Counted from the stretch's first letter, positions 8,592 through 18,334 are shown. The stretch is 64,000 nucleotides of DNA from Microbacteriaceae bacterium (GCA_025464975.1 JAODMT010000004.1:372001-436000), one strand, 5' to 3'. Numbers and translations: made by a program. The notes: a model not told the origin generated them from the sequence alone.

Positions 8592-10625
8592 CTAACAGAG
8601 GCCGCGGCGCTTCAGGAGGGGCTCGATCACGGCGTCACGACCGCGGAAGTCCCGGTAGGCCTCGAGGGCATCCTTCGATCCGCCGACGCCGAGCAGCAGG
8701 CTGCGGAATCGGTCGCCGTTGGCCCGGGTGAGTCCACCGTTCTCGGTAAACCAGTCCACCGTGTCGGCGTCGAGCACCTCGCTCCAGATGTAGGAGTAGT
8801 AGCCGGCGTCGTACCCTCCGGAGAAGGTGTGCGCGAAGTACGGGCTGGAATAGCGGGTCGGCACCGCCGGGTTTCCCAGGCCGACCGAGGCGAGAGCCTC
8901 GGCCTCAAACTCCATGACGTCGGCCACGGTATCGTCGGCGGTGATGCGGTGCCAGGCCTGGTCGAGCAGGGCCGCGGCGAGGTATTCGCTCGTCTTGAAT
9001 CCCTCGTTGAATGCCGACGATGCCTTGATGTTGTCCACGAACTCCTGCGGCATCGGCTCACCCGTCTCGACGTGCACGGCGTAGTTTGCGAGCACCTCCG
9101 GCCACAGCATCCACATTTCGTTGACCTGGCTTGGGAATTCGACGAAGTCGCGGAACACATTCGTCCCACCGAATTTGGGATAGGTCACTCGCGCGAACAG
9201 ACCGTGCAGCGCGTGACCGAACTCGTGGAAGAACGTGTTGACCTCGTCGTAGCTCAGCAGCGTCGGCTCGCCGCCGGCCGGCTTCGGAACGTTGAGGTTG
9301 TTGACGACAACGACCGGTTGGTCGAGGAGCGAGTTTTGCGTGACCAGCGGGTTCATCCAGGCGCCGCCTCGCTTCGAATCTCGCGTGTACAGGTCGAGAA
9401 CGTAGAGACCGACCGGGGAGCCGTCCTCGTCGCGGACCTCAAAGACGCGGGCGTCGGGATGGTACGCCACGAGGTCCTCACGTTCGGTGAACGTCACGCC
9501 GTAGACCCGGGTGGCGGCAAAGAAGACGCCGTCTCTCATCACGCGTTCCGCCTCGAAATACGGTCTCATCTTCGCCGTATCGACGTCGTACTTGGCCACC
9601 CGCACCTTCTCGGTGTAGTACGCCCAGTCGGCGTCGGCGATGGGAGTGCCATCCGGCACCATTGCCTGCAGGTCGGCCTGCTCGGCACCGGCGTTGCGGG
9701 CGGCGATCGGGGCGAGTCGATTGAGCATCGAGGAGACCGCCTCCGGGCTCTTGGCAGTCTCATCCGAGGTCACGTAGGCCGCGTGGTTCCCGAATCCGAG
9801 GAGGCGTGCCCGCTCGGCACGAAGACGCGTGATTTCGAGCACGATTTCGCGGTTGTCGTTGTCTCCGCCGCGGCTTCCGCGGGCGCGGGAGGCCTCCATG
9901 ATGCGCAGACGCACCGCCCGATTGGTCAGGGCATCCAGGTAGGGGTGCCCGGTCGGCAGCACGAGCGTGACGAGGTACTTTCCCTCAAGCCCTCGCTCCT
10001 TGGCGGCCTCCGCCGCGGCGGAGATTTCGCCCGGCCCGAGTCCGTCGAGCTCGGCGACATCGTCGATCACGACCGCCAGATCGTTCGTGTCCGCGAGGAG
10101 GTTCTTCTCGAATCGCGTGGTCAGCGTCGACAGCCGTTGGTTGTATTCGCGGAGGCGCACCTTGTCGGCCTCACCGAGACCGGCACCCGACCGGGAAAAC
10201 TCGGTGTGGTACCGCTCGACGAGGTATTTCGACTCGGCATCAAGATCGAGCTGCGGCAGTTGCTCGAACACGGTCTTAATTCGCGAGTACAGGCGGGAGT
10301 CGAGTTGGATGGCGTCGGAGTGCGCTGCGAGCTCTGGCGCAATCTCCTCCTCGAGCGCGTTGGTGAAGTCGTTGCTGTCGGACGAGTTCTTGTTGAAGAA
10401 CACGGTGGCGACGCGCTCGAGAATCTGTCCGGACTTCTCGAGGGGCACGAACGTGTTTTCGAAGGTGGGGGAGTCCGCTTGCTCGGTGATCTGAGCCACC
10501 TCCGCCAGTTGCTCGGCGAAGCCCGCGTCGAAGGCGGGCCGGTAGTGCTCATCTCGGATCTCCGCAAATGGCGGCAATCCGTAGGGAAGGGAGCTCGGTT
10601 CGAGGAAAGGATTCTGATCAACCAT
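8592..10625 (-). CDS. M3-family oligopeptidase (Dcp-like peptidyl-dipeptidase)
   Basis: A cytoplasmic zinc metallopeptidase of 677 aa, near the usual M3A length of about 680. The zinc motif HEFGH begins at His467 (FFHEFGHALHGLF), with the third ligand region downstream (EFPSQVNE). The C-terminal SGGYDAGYYSYIW is the Tyr-rich substrate-binding segment of Dcp and oligopeptidase A. It probably degrades short peptides, for example those released by Clp. Its start has a TAGGCT box 6 nt upstream and no Shine-Dalgarno sequence, consistent with a leaderless mRNA. It is convergent with the BenE-like gene, 5 bp apart. Confidence 0.93.
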   Translation of the reverse strand: MVDQNPFLEPSSLPYGLPPFAEIRDEHYRPAFDAGFAEQLAEVAQITEQADSPTFENTFVPLEKSGQILERVATVFFNKNSSDSNDFTNALEEEIAPELAAHSDAIQLDSRLYSRIKTVFEQLPQLDLDAESKYLVERYHTEFSRSGAGLGEADKVRLREYNQRLSTLTTRFEKNLLADTNDLAVVIDDVAELDGLGPGEISAAAEAAKERGLEGKYLVTLVLPTGHPYLDALTNRAVRLRIMEASRARGSRGGDNDNREIVLEITRLRAERARLLGFGNHAAYVTSDETAKSPEAVSSMLNRLAPIAARNAGAEQADLQAMVPDGTPIADADWAYYTEKVRVAKYDVDTAKMRPYFEAERVMRDGVFFAATRVYGVTFTEREDLVAYHPDARVFEVRDEDGSPVGLYVLDLYTRDSKRGGAWMNPLVTQNSLLDQPVVVVNNLNVPKPAGGEPTLLSYDEVNTFFHEFGHALHGLFARVTYPKFGGTNVFRDFVEFPSQVNEMWMLWPEVLANYAVHVETGEPMPQEFVDNIKASSAFNEGFKTSEYLAAALLDQAWHRITADDTVADVMEFEAEALASVGLGNPAVPTRYSSPYFAHTFSGGYDAGYYSYIWSEVLDADTVDWFTENGGLTRANGDRFRSLLLGVGGSKDALEAYRDFRGRDAVIEPLLKRRGLC

Positions 10626-10631
10626 CTCGCC

Positions 10632-10637
10632 AGCCTA
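10632..10637 (-). promoter_or_regulatory. -10 box for a probable leaderless mRNA (M3 peptidase)
   Basis: TAGGCT on the minus strand is followed by exactly 6 nt (GGCGAG) and then the ATG at 10625. Transcription would start at or within 1 nt of the start codon. Confidence 0.5.
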
Positions 10638-10756
10638 GGTGCCGAAAGCGTCCGTACAGATCGAGCCCGATTGCGAGCCCGATTGCGAGCGCGAAAGTGG
10701 GCGCAGAAATGTCGGTGGTCGATCGTAACGTCGACACCAAGAAAGAGGTGAAACTG

Positions 10757-10993
10757 ATGACATCCACAATCGTTATGCACCGCGCAGCTACTGCGCTGGC
10801 CGTGCGCCGGGCACGGCCACGGGGCCTCGATCGTGTCGTGATGCGACTCGGCGTGGCCATGTTTCGCTGGGCCCGTCGGCGCGCCGACCGCTCCGCCCTG
10901 TCATTCGAGGACCACGCGCTGTTGATGCAGAACGCGCGGCAACTCGAGTTGAGGGAGCGGGGCTACACGGTGATTGCGCACCGTGTTCTTTAG
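10757..10993 (+). CDS. small basic protein of unknown function
   Basis: A 78-aa Arg-rich protein (MTSTIVMHRAATALAVRRAR...) with an amphipathic central helix (LGVAMFRWARRRADRS) and no recognised domain. The ATG at 10757 is chosen because AGAGGTG lies 7 nt upstream. An upstream in-frame ATG would give a low-complexity N-terminus overlapping the opposing M3 gene. It sits alone between divergent and convergent neighbours. A short helical protein could be membrane-associated, but nothing else can be said. Confidence 0.6.
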   Translation: MTSTIVMHRAATALAVRRARPRGLDRVVMRLGVAMFRWARRRADRSALSFEDHALLMQNARQLELRERGYTVIAHRVL

Positions 10994-11014
10994 CGCCTTC
11001 TTCAGTGCTCGGAA

Positions 11015-11272
11015 CTACAGAACGGCCCCGTCGTCTGACGCTTCCGAGGCTGATGGCGCGAGCACGAATACCTCGCCCCCCGTGTAGCGGATGGTGGTCC
11101 CGTCATCCAGCTCGACGACCGGGTTGCCCTCGAGCCAGGTCAGAGTCCATCGCAGCAGACTCGTGTCGACGTCGGCGAGTTCCGCTTCGACGGCCCGCAC
11201 CGCGTCGATTACCGCATTCGGCAGAGCGGCGGGTGGTTCCGCTCCCACTGCCCAACGAGTTCCCATTTGCAT
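11015..11272 (-). CDS. conserved-looking small protein downstream of valS
   Basis: An 85-aa acidic protein with no recognised domain. The order is valS then this gene, with only 2 bp between the valS stop and its ATG. A GGAAGG within the valS 3' end can serve as ribosome-binding site, so the two are co-transcribed and probably coupled. The body (WTLTWLEGNPVVELDDGTTIRYTGGEVFVL) predicts beta strands. Function unknown; codon use matches valS. Confidence 0.7.
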   Translation of the reverse strand: MQMGTRWAVGAEPPAALPNAVIDAVRAVEAELADVDTSLLRWTLTWLEGNPVVELDDGTTIRYTGGEVFVLAPSASEASDDGAVL

Positions 11273-11274
11273 AG

Positions 11275-13842
11275 CTAGCCTTCCGCTCGGGTGACAACCG
11301 CATCCGCAAGTATGACGTCCGCCACGGCTATCGTGGGCTCCTCCACGAAATTGACGACCGCAATCCGACCTACATCGCGAAGGTCATCGATGGCCAACTT
11401 GAGCAACGCCGGGCCGCTTATCGTCGCAGACTCGACTTCGGCCTTTTGCGATGCCTTGGCATCGGTCTTTGCGCGCCGGATTCCGATCAGGGCTTCTCCC
11501 ACCGCGGCGAGCAGCCCGGTCGGCTGGACTTCGGTCGGGGACGTCGGCCACTCCGAGACATGCACCGAGCCCTCGTGAGTCCAACTCCATACCTCTTCCG
11601 TGGCGAACGGAATGAACGGGGCGAACAGTCGCAACATCACCTCAAGACCGGCACGGAGAGCGAGCACCGCTGAAGCCTGCTGCTCGGGCGCCGTCGAGCT
11701 GTAGGCGCGTTCCTTCACCAGCTCCAGGTAGTCGTCGCAGAAGGTCCAGAAGAACTTCTCGGTTGCCTCGAGCGCCCGTGCGTGGTCGAATTCGTCGAAG
11801 GCCGCCGTCGCTGTCTCCACCACTCGTGCCAGCTCGGCAAGCATGTCGATGTCCAGCGGGTTGCTTATCGTCGCGGCCTCGACAACAGGCTCGGGGAACG
11901 AGTAGACGAACTTCGCCGCGTTCAGAACCTTGATTGCCAGTCGCCGGCCGATCTTGATCTGTTTGGGGTTCTGCGGATCGAAGGCCGCGTCGGTGCCAAG
12001 CCGGCTCGATGCCGACCAATAGCGCACGGCATCCGACCCGTGCTCGTCGAGCATTCCGGCGGGAGTGACGACGTTGCCCTTCGACTTGGACATCTTCTTG
12101 CGATCCGGGTCGACGATGAAGCCGGAGATTCCGGCACTCTTCCACGGGATTGTGCCGTTTTCGAGTTCCGCCCGCAGCATCGTGGAGAAGAGCCAGGTGC
12201 GGATGATGTCCTGACCCTGTGCCCGGAGGGAGTACGGGAAGACCAGGTCGAAGAGCTCGGGGTCGCGTTCCCAGCCGCCGGCGATCTGCGGGGTGAGCGA
12301 CGAGGTGGCCCACGTGTCCATGATGTCTACCTCGCCGACGAAGCCGCCGGGTACGCCCCGTTGGGATTCCTCGAACCCGGGCGCGGGAGCGGATGCCGGG
12401 TCGACCGGAAGGGAGTCCTCGGTGGGGACGATGACGGCCCCCTTCTCGCCAAACTCGTCCAGTTCGTACCAGACCGGGATCGGCACGCCGAAGAACCGTT
12501 GGCGAGAGATCAGCCAGTCGCCGGTGAGCCCGTTGACCCAGTTCTCGTAGCGCACACGCATGAAGTCGGGCACGAAGTTGACCTCGCGGCCGCGCTCAAG
12601 GAGGGTCTCGCGCAGCCTCTCGTCGCGCGCACCATTGCGGATGTACCACTGCCGGGTGGACACGATCTCGAGGGGCTTGTCACCCTTCTCGAAGAACTTG
12701 ACGGCGTGCACGATGGGCTTCGGGGTGCCGATCAGTTCGCCGCTCGCGGTGAGCAGCTCGACGATCTTCGCCTTCGCACTGAAGACCGTCTTCCCGGCCA
12801 GCTCGGCGTAGGAGGCAATGGGGGCGTCCCCGACGATGGCGTCCGGGGGGTCGGCGATGATGCGACCGTCCCGGCCGATGATGGTGCGGTTGGGGAGGTC
12901 GAGTTCCCGCCACCAGACGACGTCGGTAACGTCGCCGAAGGTACACACCATCGCGATGCCCGATCCCTTGTCCTTCTGGGCGAGGTGGTGAGCCAAGACG
13001 GGCACTTCGACGCCGAACAGGGGAGTGGTGACTGTGGTTCCGAACAGGTGCTGGTATCGCTCGTCGTCGGGGTGCGCGACGAGGGCGACGCACGCCGGCA
13101 ACAGTTCGGGTCGGGTCGATTCGATCTGGATGTCGCCGTCAGCGCCATGGAAGGCAAGACCGTAGTAGGCGGCCGGTTGCTCCTTGTCTTCGAGCTCCGC
13201 CTGGGCGACCGCGGTGCGGAAGGTCACGTCCCACAGGGTCGGCGCCTCGGCCTGGTAGGCCTCGCCGCGGGCGAGGTTTCGCAGGAAGGCGCGTTGCGCG
13301 GCGGTCTGCGCCTCGTCGCCGATTGTGCGGTAGGTGAGGGAGTAGTCGACGCTGAGGCCGAGCTTGCGCCACAGGTCCTCGAATTGCTTTTCATCTTCGA
13401 CCGTGAGCCGCTCGCACAGCTGAATGAAGTTGCGGCGGGAGACGGGAAGCTGGTCGGCGGCCTTGCTGCTCGCGTTGTCCCCGCCCTCGAGCGGTGGCGT
13501 GAAGTCCGGGTCATACGGCAGTGACGGGTCGCAACGCACCCCGTAGTAGTTCTGCACGCGACGTTCTGTCGGCAGACCGTTGTCGTCCCAGCCCATCGGG
13601 TAGAAGATGTGGCGCCCCCGCATCCGCTGGTAACGCGCGATGAGGTCCATGTGGGTGTAACTGAAGACGTGCCCGATGTGCAGGCTGCCGGATGCCGTCG
13701 GCGGAGGGGTGTCGATGCTGAATACGTTGTCCCGGGTGGCGGTGGCACGATCGAACCGGTGAGTGTTCTGGGCTTGCCAGACGTCGTCCCATTTGGCTTC
13801 GAGTCCCTCGAGGGCGGGCTTGTCTGGGATGGCGGAAGCCAT
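11275..13842 (-). CDS. valS: valyl-tRNA synthetase
   Basis: Charges tRNA-Val. It is 855 aa, near the usual bacterial size. The class I signatures are HIGH (55-58, in SGSLHIGHVFSY) and KMSKS (about 583-587, in DRKKMSKSKGNVV). The CP1 editing domain lies between them and the anticodon-binding domain follows (FFWTFCDDYLELVK). The long C-terminal coiled coil of many ValRS proteins is short here. The ATG at 13842 is preferred to an upstream ATG at 13911 because GGAG lies 6 nt before it and the upstream extension is Ser/Arg low complexity. No T-box precedes it, unlike ileS. Confidence 0.97.
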   Translation of the reverse strand: MASAIPDKPALEGLEAKWDDVWQAQNTHRFDRATATRDNVFSIDTPPPTASGSLHIGHVFSYTHMDLIARYQRMRGRHIFYPMGWDDNGLPTERRVQNYYGVRCDPSLPYDPDFTPPLEGGDNASSKAADQLPVSRRNFIQLCERLTVEDEKQFEDLWRKLGLSVDYSLTYRTIGDEAQTAAQRAFLRNLARGEAYQAEAPTLWDVTFRTAVAQAELEDKEQPAAYYGLAFHGADGDIQIESTRPELLPACVALVAHPDDERYQHLFGTTVTTPLFGVEVPVLAHHLAQKDKGSGIAMVCTFGDVTDVVWWRELDLPNRTIIGRDGRIIADPPDAIVGDAPIASYAELAGKTVFSAKAKIVELLTASGELIGTPKPIVHAVKFFEKGDKPLEIVSTRQWYIRNGARDERLRETLLERGREVNFVPDFMRVRYENWVNGLTGDWLISRQRFFGVPIPVWYELDEFGEKGAVIVPTEDSLPVDPASAPAPGFEESQRGVPGGFVGEVDIMDTWATSSLTPQIAGGWERDPELFDLVFPYSLRAQGQDIIRTWLFSTMLRAELENGTIPWKSAGISGFIVDPDRKKMSKSKGNVVTPAGMLDEHGSDAVRYWSASSRLGTDAAFDPQNPKQIKIGRRLAIKVLNAAKFVYSFPEPVVEAATISNPLDIDMLAELARVVETATAAFDEFDHARALEATEKFFWTFCDDYLELVKERAYSSTAPEQQASAVLALRAGLEVMLRLFAPFIPFATEEVWSWTHEGSVHVSEWPTSPTEVQPTGLLAAVGEALIGIRRAKTDAKASQKAEVESATISGPALLKLAIDDLRDVGRIAVVNFVEEPTIAVADVILADAVVTRAEG

Positions 13843-13986
13843 GGCATCTCCGGTTCGATATATGCGGCACCGAGTCGATGAAGAGGTGCCTGAGTGTGCG
13901 TGGTGCCGCAATTCTACCGCTCCCGTCCCTTCCGTCCCGTGGGCCGGTGGGGTGATCAGCGAAAGCGGAGGTGGCGGGGCGAATCG

Positions 13987-14955
13987 CTAACCGGTGAACC
14001 CGTTGTTGGTCACCAGGATCGTTTTGCTCGCCTTCGATCCGTTGCCGATAACCGTGATGGTGTATTGGTGGCTCGCCGCCGGGCACGCGAAGGTGAATGG
14101 CGTTTGCGGGAACTTGGTGCTGTCGCCGTTTGGCGGCAGGTTCGGGTAGAACGGATCGACTGCCGCGTCGCTCGTGTCGACTCCAAAGAACGCCTCCGCC
14201 GCGTTCGTGCTTGTCCATCCGAAGGCGAGTTGCGGATTCGGCTGGCTGCTGTCGGTCGAGCAGGTAACCGTCGGCGTGCTCACCGTGAAGGAGTCGACCG
14301 AGGCGACCGGCGCCGGGGGTGTCGTCGCCGAGGGGCTCGGCGACGGCGACGGCGATGGCGATGGAGACGGCGATGGCGACGCGCTCGGCGAAGGAGACGG
14401 CGACACGCTGGGTGCCGCGGACGTCGACGGGCTCGGGCTGGCCGCCGGGCTGGCGGTGTTCCGCGACAGCAACATCAACAGCAACACGATCACGGCGATC
14501 AGAAGCACAACGCCGGCGATGATCAGCGCAAGGGTCAGCCGAGCGCCGGATTCCTCGGAGGCGGTCGGGGTGGCTCTTCGCCTCGCCCGGGATCGGGTGG
14601 GGAATTCGGCGGAGGGAGCGGGCGCGCCGAGCCGCTGGGTGGGAGCGACGTCTGCGGGGGCGGAGAATCGTCGAGTGACGTCACCCGCGGGAGCGTGGTC
14701 GATTCGCTGCGTTGCCAGATCGTGCGGCGCGTCATTCGGCGCCGCGAAGAGTCGGGTTTGCGCATCCTGTTCCGACGCGTCGGCGGCGTCGGCGTGCGGA
14801 CCGGCCTCGGAGTCCGCAGCGGGATCGGCTGGCGAGTCCGCGTCGGAACCGCTCACCGCCGCGTCATCACGGTGCGGATTCCAATCGAATCGGCGGGTCG
14901 GCGGAGCCTCGTCGGGCACCTCTTCCGAACCGCGGGTTGGAGTGTCGTCGCTCAT
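13987..14955 (-). CDS. single-pass membrane protein with Ser-Pro linker and extracellular domain
   Basis: A 322-aa protein. Residues 1-140 are an acidic, disordered cytoplasmic region with repeated TRRF/TQRL motifs, resembling phosphorylatable tails of actinobacterial envelope proteins. One transmembrane helix (LTLALIIAGVVLLIAVIVLLLML) is followed by an extracellular Ser-Pro repeat linker and a C-terminal domain of about 110 residues with two Cys, probably Ig-like. The linker DNA is a GACGGC/GATGGC-type hexamer tract (about 14335-14400) that could change length by slippage. No family is recognised. It lies between the ABC operon and valS on the same strand. Confidence 0.75.
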   Translation of the reverse strand: MSDDTPTRGSEEVPDEAPPTRRFDWNPHRDDAAVSGSDADSPADPAADSEAGPHADAADASEQDAQTRLFAAPNDAPHDLATQRIDHAPAGDVTRRFSAPADVAPTQRLGAPAPSAEFPTRSRARRRATPTASEESGARLTLALIIAGVVLLIAVIVLLLMLLSRNTASPAASPSPSTSAAPSVSPSPSPSASPSPSPSPSPSPSPSPSATTPPAPVASVDSFTVSTPTVTCSTDSSQPNPQLAFGWTSTNAAEAFFGVDTSDAAVDPFYPNLPPNGDSTKFPQTPFTFACPAASHQYTITVIGNGSKASKTILVTNNGFTG

Positions 14956-15000
14956 GACTATCCAGCGTAGAGGGGGCTTAGTGAGTGTCGGACACGCATC

Positions 15001-16569
15001 TCAGCTCACCGCTTCGATCCGCGGCGCAGCGGCGATGAGTTTTCGCGTGTATTCGTCGGCGGGATTCCGAAACACGTCTTCGGTCGGCCCGGCCTCCACG
15101 ACCCGTCCGGCGCGCATCACGATGAGGTCGTCGCTCATGTGCCGGACCACGCCGAGGTCGTGGGTGATGAACAGATAACTGAGTCCGAGCGAGCGTTGCA
15201 GATCGTCGAGCAGATCGAGCACTTGAGCCTGCACCGACACGTCGAGACTCGAGACCGGTTCGTCGCAAATGAGCACGTCCGGTCGCGGGGCGATGGCTCG
15301 CGCGATCGCCACCCGCTGCTGCTGACCGCCGGAGAGCAGCCGCGGACGCCGCGCGGCGAGGGAGGGGGACAGCCCGACCGAGCGGAGCAGCTCGGCAACC
15401 GCGAGGTAGTCCCGCCGGGGCGTGCCAAGCGAGTCGCGGAGGATCCGACCGACGGTCAGCCGTGGATCGAAGGAGCTGAGGGCATCCTGGTAGATGGCGC
15501 CGATCCGCGGTCGTCTCGGGCGGCGGGACGTCTCGGCCAACTCACTCCAGGGCTCGCCGAGCAGCGAGACCGACCCCGCATCCGGGCGTTCGAGCGCGAG
15601 CGTCAGCCGCGCCACGGTCGTCTTTCCCGAACCCGACTCGCCGACAATGCCGAGGGTTCGCCCGCGGCGCAGACGGAACGACACGTCGTCGACGGCTTGC
15701 AGGTCGCCGAATTGCCGCGACAGGCCCGACGCGGAGAGCACGACATCAGGGGTGACCTCCGCGGCCGGCACCGCTGGCGCCTCGGTCAACCGGTCGAATC
15801 GCGGTCGGTCCGTCGGCACTGCGTTCAGCAGGCGCCGGGTGTACGGATGCTGCGGCGCGTCGATCAGCCGAGCGCTCGATCCGCTCTCCACCACCCGGCC
15901 CTCCTTCATCACGAGCACCTGGGAGGCGAGCCGGCTCACCACCGCGAGGTCGTGGCTGATCAGCAGGATCGCGGTGCCCTGATCTCGCAATCGCTCGATC
16001 AGTTCGAGGATGCCCGCCTGCACCGTGGTGTCGAGGGCGGTGGTCGGCTCATCCGCGATGAGCAGCCGCGGTCGCAGCGCGATGGCGGACGCGATGATGG
16101 CGCGCTGCCGCAGACCACCGGAGAGTTCCCCCGGTCGCTGCGACGCCCGAAGCGCCGGTTGCGGCACACCCGCCTCGCCGAGCAGTTCGATGACCCGTTT
16201 GCTGCGCTCGACCGCGGTCGACGCGGTGTGGAGGCGGAGCGAGTCCGCAATCTCCCGGCCAACCGGGCGAAGCGGATCGAGCGCCACGAGAGCACCCTGC
16301 GAGACGAAGCCGATGTCGCGGCCGCGCAGTCGCTGGAGGCGCCGCGGTGAGGCAGTGAGCAGGTCGGTCTGGTCGAATCGAAGCTCGGCCGCCCGCACCG
16401 CCCCGCCGGTGAGTCCAAGGAGTGATCGGGCTGTCACGCTCTTACCCGATCCGGACTCGCCGACTATGGCGGTGCACGCTCCTGCTTCGATGTCGAAGGA
16501 CACGCCAGCGACCACTTCGGCGCGGCCGAAGGTCACGCTGAGGTTGCGAACCGATACGAGGGAGGTCAC
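15001..16569 (-). CDS. ABC transporter ATPase with two fused nucleotide-binding domains (Opp/Dpp type)
   Basis: A 522-aa cytoplasmic protein holding both ATPases of a peptide/nickel-type importer. Domain 1 has Walker A GESGSGKS and signature LSGGLRQR. Domain 2 has Walker A GESGSGKT and signature LSGGQQQR. Both have D-loops and switch His. The start is the GTG at 16569 (VTSLVSVRNLSV), which overlaps the upstream permease stop by 4 bp (GTGA). A longer upstream reading would run into the permease gene. It is the last gene of a four-gene operon with a solute-binding lipoprotein and two permeases. Confidence 0.93.
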   Translation of the reverse strand: MTSLVSVRNLSVTFGRAEVVAGVSFDIEAGACTAIVGESGSGKSVTARSLLGLTGGAVRAAELRFDQTDLLTASPRRLQRLRGRDIGFVSQGALVALDPLRPVGREIADSLRLHTASTAVERSKRVIELLGEAGVPQPALRASQRPGELSGGLRQRAIIASAIALRPRLLIADEPTTALDTTVQAGILELIERLRDQGTAILLISHDLAVVSRLASQVLVMKEGRVVESGSSARLIDAPQHPYTRRLLNAVPTDRPRFDRLTEAPAVPAAEVTPDVVLSASGLSRQFGDLQAVDDVSFRLRRGRTLGIVGESGSGKTTVARLTLALERPDAGSVSLLGEPWSELAETSRRPRRPRIGAIYQDALSSFDPRLTVGRILRDSLGTPRRDYLAVAELLRSVGLSPSLAARRPRLLSGGQQQRVAIARAIAPRPDVLICDEPVSSLDVSVQAQVLDLLDDLQRSLGLSYLFITHDLGVVRHMSDDLIVMRAGRVVEAGPTEDVFRNPADEYTRKLIAAAPRIEAVS

Positions 16570-17363
16570 GACAGTCGTCCTCGCTGTTGGATGCCGCGGC
16601 CGAGCACGGTCGTCGAGATGGCGCTCAAGACGATGAATAGGCCGGGGAAGAATGTCATCCACCAGAACGAGCTGATGTAGGTTCGGCCGGCCGAAAGCAT
16701 CGCCCCCCACTCCGCGGCCGGCGGAACGGCGCCGAGACCGAGATAGCTGAGCGAGGAGGCCCACACGATCGACTGACCGATGCCGAGGGTCACGAGCACG
16801 AAGAGCGAGCCCGCGACGTTTGGCAGGAGGTGCCGGAACAGTCGGTGGGCCGGCCCGCGACCGAGCACAAGCGCCGCCTCGAGATAGGGCGCGCGCCGCA
16901 CCACGAGCACCTGACTGCGGATGATTCGGGCATATCCCGGCGCCGTGGCGAGCCCGACGGCGACGGTCGAGGTCACCACCCCCGGCCCGTAGATCACGAT
17001 GAACAGCAGGGCGAAGAGCAGGCCGGGGAAGGCGAACAGCACCTCGAGAAACCGGGTGGTGCCGAAGTCGAGCCAGCGGGGACCCAGCCCGGCAAGCAGT
17101 CCGAAGACCAGGGCGAGGCCGACTCCGATCGCGGTCGCGGCAAGCCCGATGAGAAGCGAGGCGCCGGTGCCGTGAACGATGCGGGTGTAGATGTCTCGCC
17201 CGGACTCGTCGGTGCCGAACGGGTGGGCGAAAGATGGGCCGCGGAAGCTCTGCAACGGATGGATGGCGAGCGGATTCCCGGGCGCCAGTAGATCCGGAGC
17301 CAGGGCGGCGAGCACCAGGAAGACGATCACCGCGACGGCCAGGACGAGCGTGACGCGCCTCAC
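16566..17363 (-). CDS. ABC transporter permease, DppC/OppC type
   Basis: A 265-aa inner-membrane permease with about six helices. The family EAA loop that contacts the ATPase is EAALVLGRGPAHRLFRHLLP. The periplasmic loop GTDESGRDIYTRIVHG is a hallmark of DppC-like proteins. It overlaps the DppB-like gene upstream and the ATPase gene downstream by 4 bp each, so the operon is tightly coupled. The substrate is a small oligopeptide or nickel-like ligand; it cannot be read from the sequence. Confidence 0.92.
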   Translation of the reverse strand: MRRVTLVLAVAVIVFLVLAALAPDLLAPGNPLAIHPLQSFRGPSFAHPFGTDESGRDIYTRIVHGTGASLLIGLAATAIGVGLALVFGLLAGLGPRWLDFGTTRFLEVLFAFPGLLFALLFIVIYGPGVVTSTVAVGLATAPGYARIIRSQVLVVRRAPYLEAALVLGRGPAHRLFRHLLPNVAGSLFVLVTLGIGQSIVWASSLSYLGLGAVPPAAEWGAMLSAGRTYISSFWWMTFFPGLFIVLSAISTTVLGRGIQQRGRLS

Positions 17364-18334
17364 CGGGCGCGCAATCTCGGATCGACCAGTCGGTCGGCCA
17401 GGTCGGTGAGGGTGGTCACGAGCATGTACCCGAGAGCCACGACGATGACCACGCCGACCACTAGCGGAACGTCACGCTGCTGGACGGCGGAGAGCAGACT
17501 CCGCCCGATACCCGGCCTCGCGAAGATCGTCTCGACCACGACCGCCCCGCTGATCAGCGCGCCGAACGCCCAGCCGGCGAGCCCGATGGCCGGTATGGCC
17601 GCGTGGCGAAGGGCGTGACGCCAGAACACGCCGTTCGACCCCTCGCCGCGGGCACGGGCGGCGAGCACGAAGGGGGACGCCATGGCGTCGAGGATCGATT
17701 CCCGCATCACCTGACCGAGGAATCCGGCTAGCGGAATGGCGAGAGTGAGCACGGGCAGGATCAGTCCGGCCGCGCCAGGGATGCTCACCGGGGGAAGCCA
17801 ATCGAGAGTGGTGCTGAACAGGAGGATGAGCGAGATCGCGAGCCAGAAGTGTGGAACGGCGGCGGCGACGACCTCGAGCACCGAACTCACCGCGGAGGCG
17901 CCCGGCCCGCCCCATGCCGACCAGGCGGCGAGCCCGAGCGCGATGGCCGCTGCTACGACGAGCGAGACCGCCGCAAGAAGCAGGGTGCCGCCAAGGTTCT
18001 GGCCGATCACGGTGATGACGGGTTGGCGCAACGCGTAGGACTGTCCGAGGTCACCGACGGCGAGCCGGCCGAGGTAGTGGAGGTACTGCAGCGGAAGCGG
18101 CTGATCGAGCCCGAAGTCCGCCCGCGCCTTCGCGAGCGCTGCGGCGCTCGCCTGGGAACCGGGGCCGCCGAGGATCGCCTCGGCGGGGTCCCCCGGAATG
18201 AGCCGGATGGCGAAGAAAGTGACGGTCGCGACCGCCCACAGCACGAAGACGACGCCGCCGAGGCGGAGGAGCAGCCAGGGCAGCCAGCGTCGCGCGACCG
18301 AAGACCGGGGTGCGGCCGCTACCGGGAGAGCCAC
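17360..18334 (-). CDS. ABC transporter permease, DppB/OppB type
   Basis: A 324-aa permease with about six helices and family signature FFAIRLIPGDPAEAILGG near the N-terminus. The EAA-type coupling loop is ARARGEGSNGVFWRHALRHA. It pairs with the DppC-like permease (4-bp overlap) and starts 16 bp inside the 3' end of the solute-binding protein gene, again coupled. Confidence 0.92.
   Translation of the reverse strand: MALPVAAAPRSSVARRWLPWLLLRLGGVVFVLWAVATVTFFAIRLIPGDPAEAILGGPGSQASAAALAKARADFGLDQPLPLQYLHYLGRLAVGDLGQSYALRQPVITVIGQNLGGTLLLAAVSLVVAAAIALGLAAWSAWGGPGASAVSSVLEVVAAAVPHFWLAISLILLFSTTLDWLPPVSIPGAAGLILPVLTLAIPLAGFLGQVMRESILDAMASPFVLAARARGEGSNGVFWRHALRHAAIPAIGLAGWAFGALISGAVVVETIFARPGIGRSLLSAVQQRDVPLVVGVVIVVALGYMLVTTLTDLADRLVDPRLRAR

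Noticed and set aside
8829-10751. 640-codon plus-strand open frame opposite the M3 peptidase
   Set aside because: Shadow frame created by high GC; it is antisense to a clearly conserved enzyme and its translation has no domain character.
11782-13524. 580-codon plus-strand open frame opposite valS
   Set aside because: Antisense shadow of valS; no ribosome-binding site and no family resemblance.
13843-13986. T-box or other riboswitch upstream of valS
   Set aside because: No GGTGG-ACCGCGG core or specifier-type stem was found on the minus strand here.
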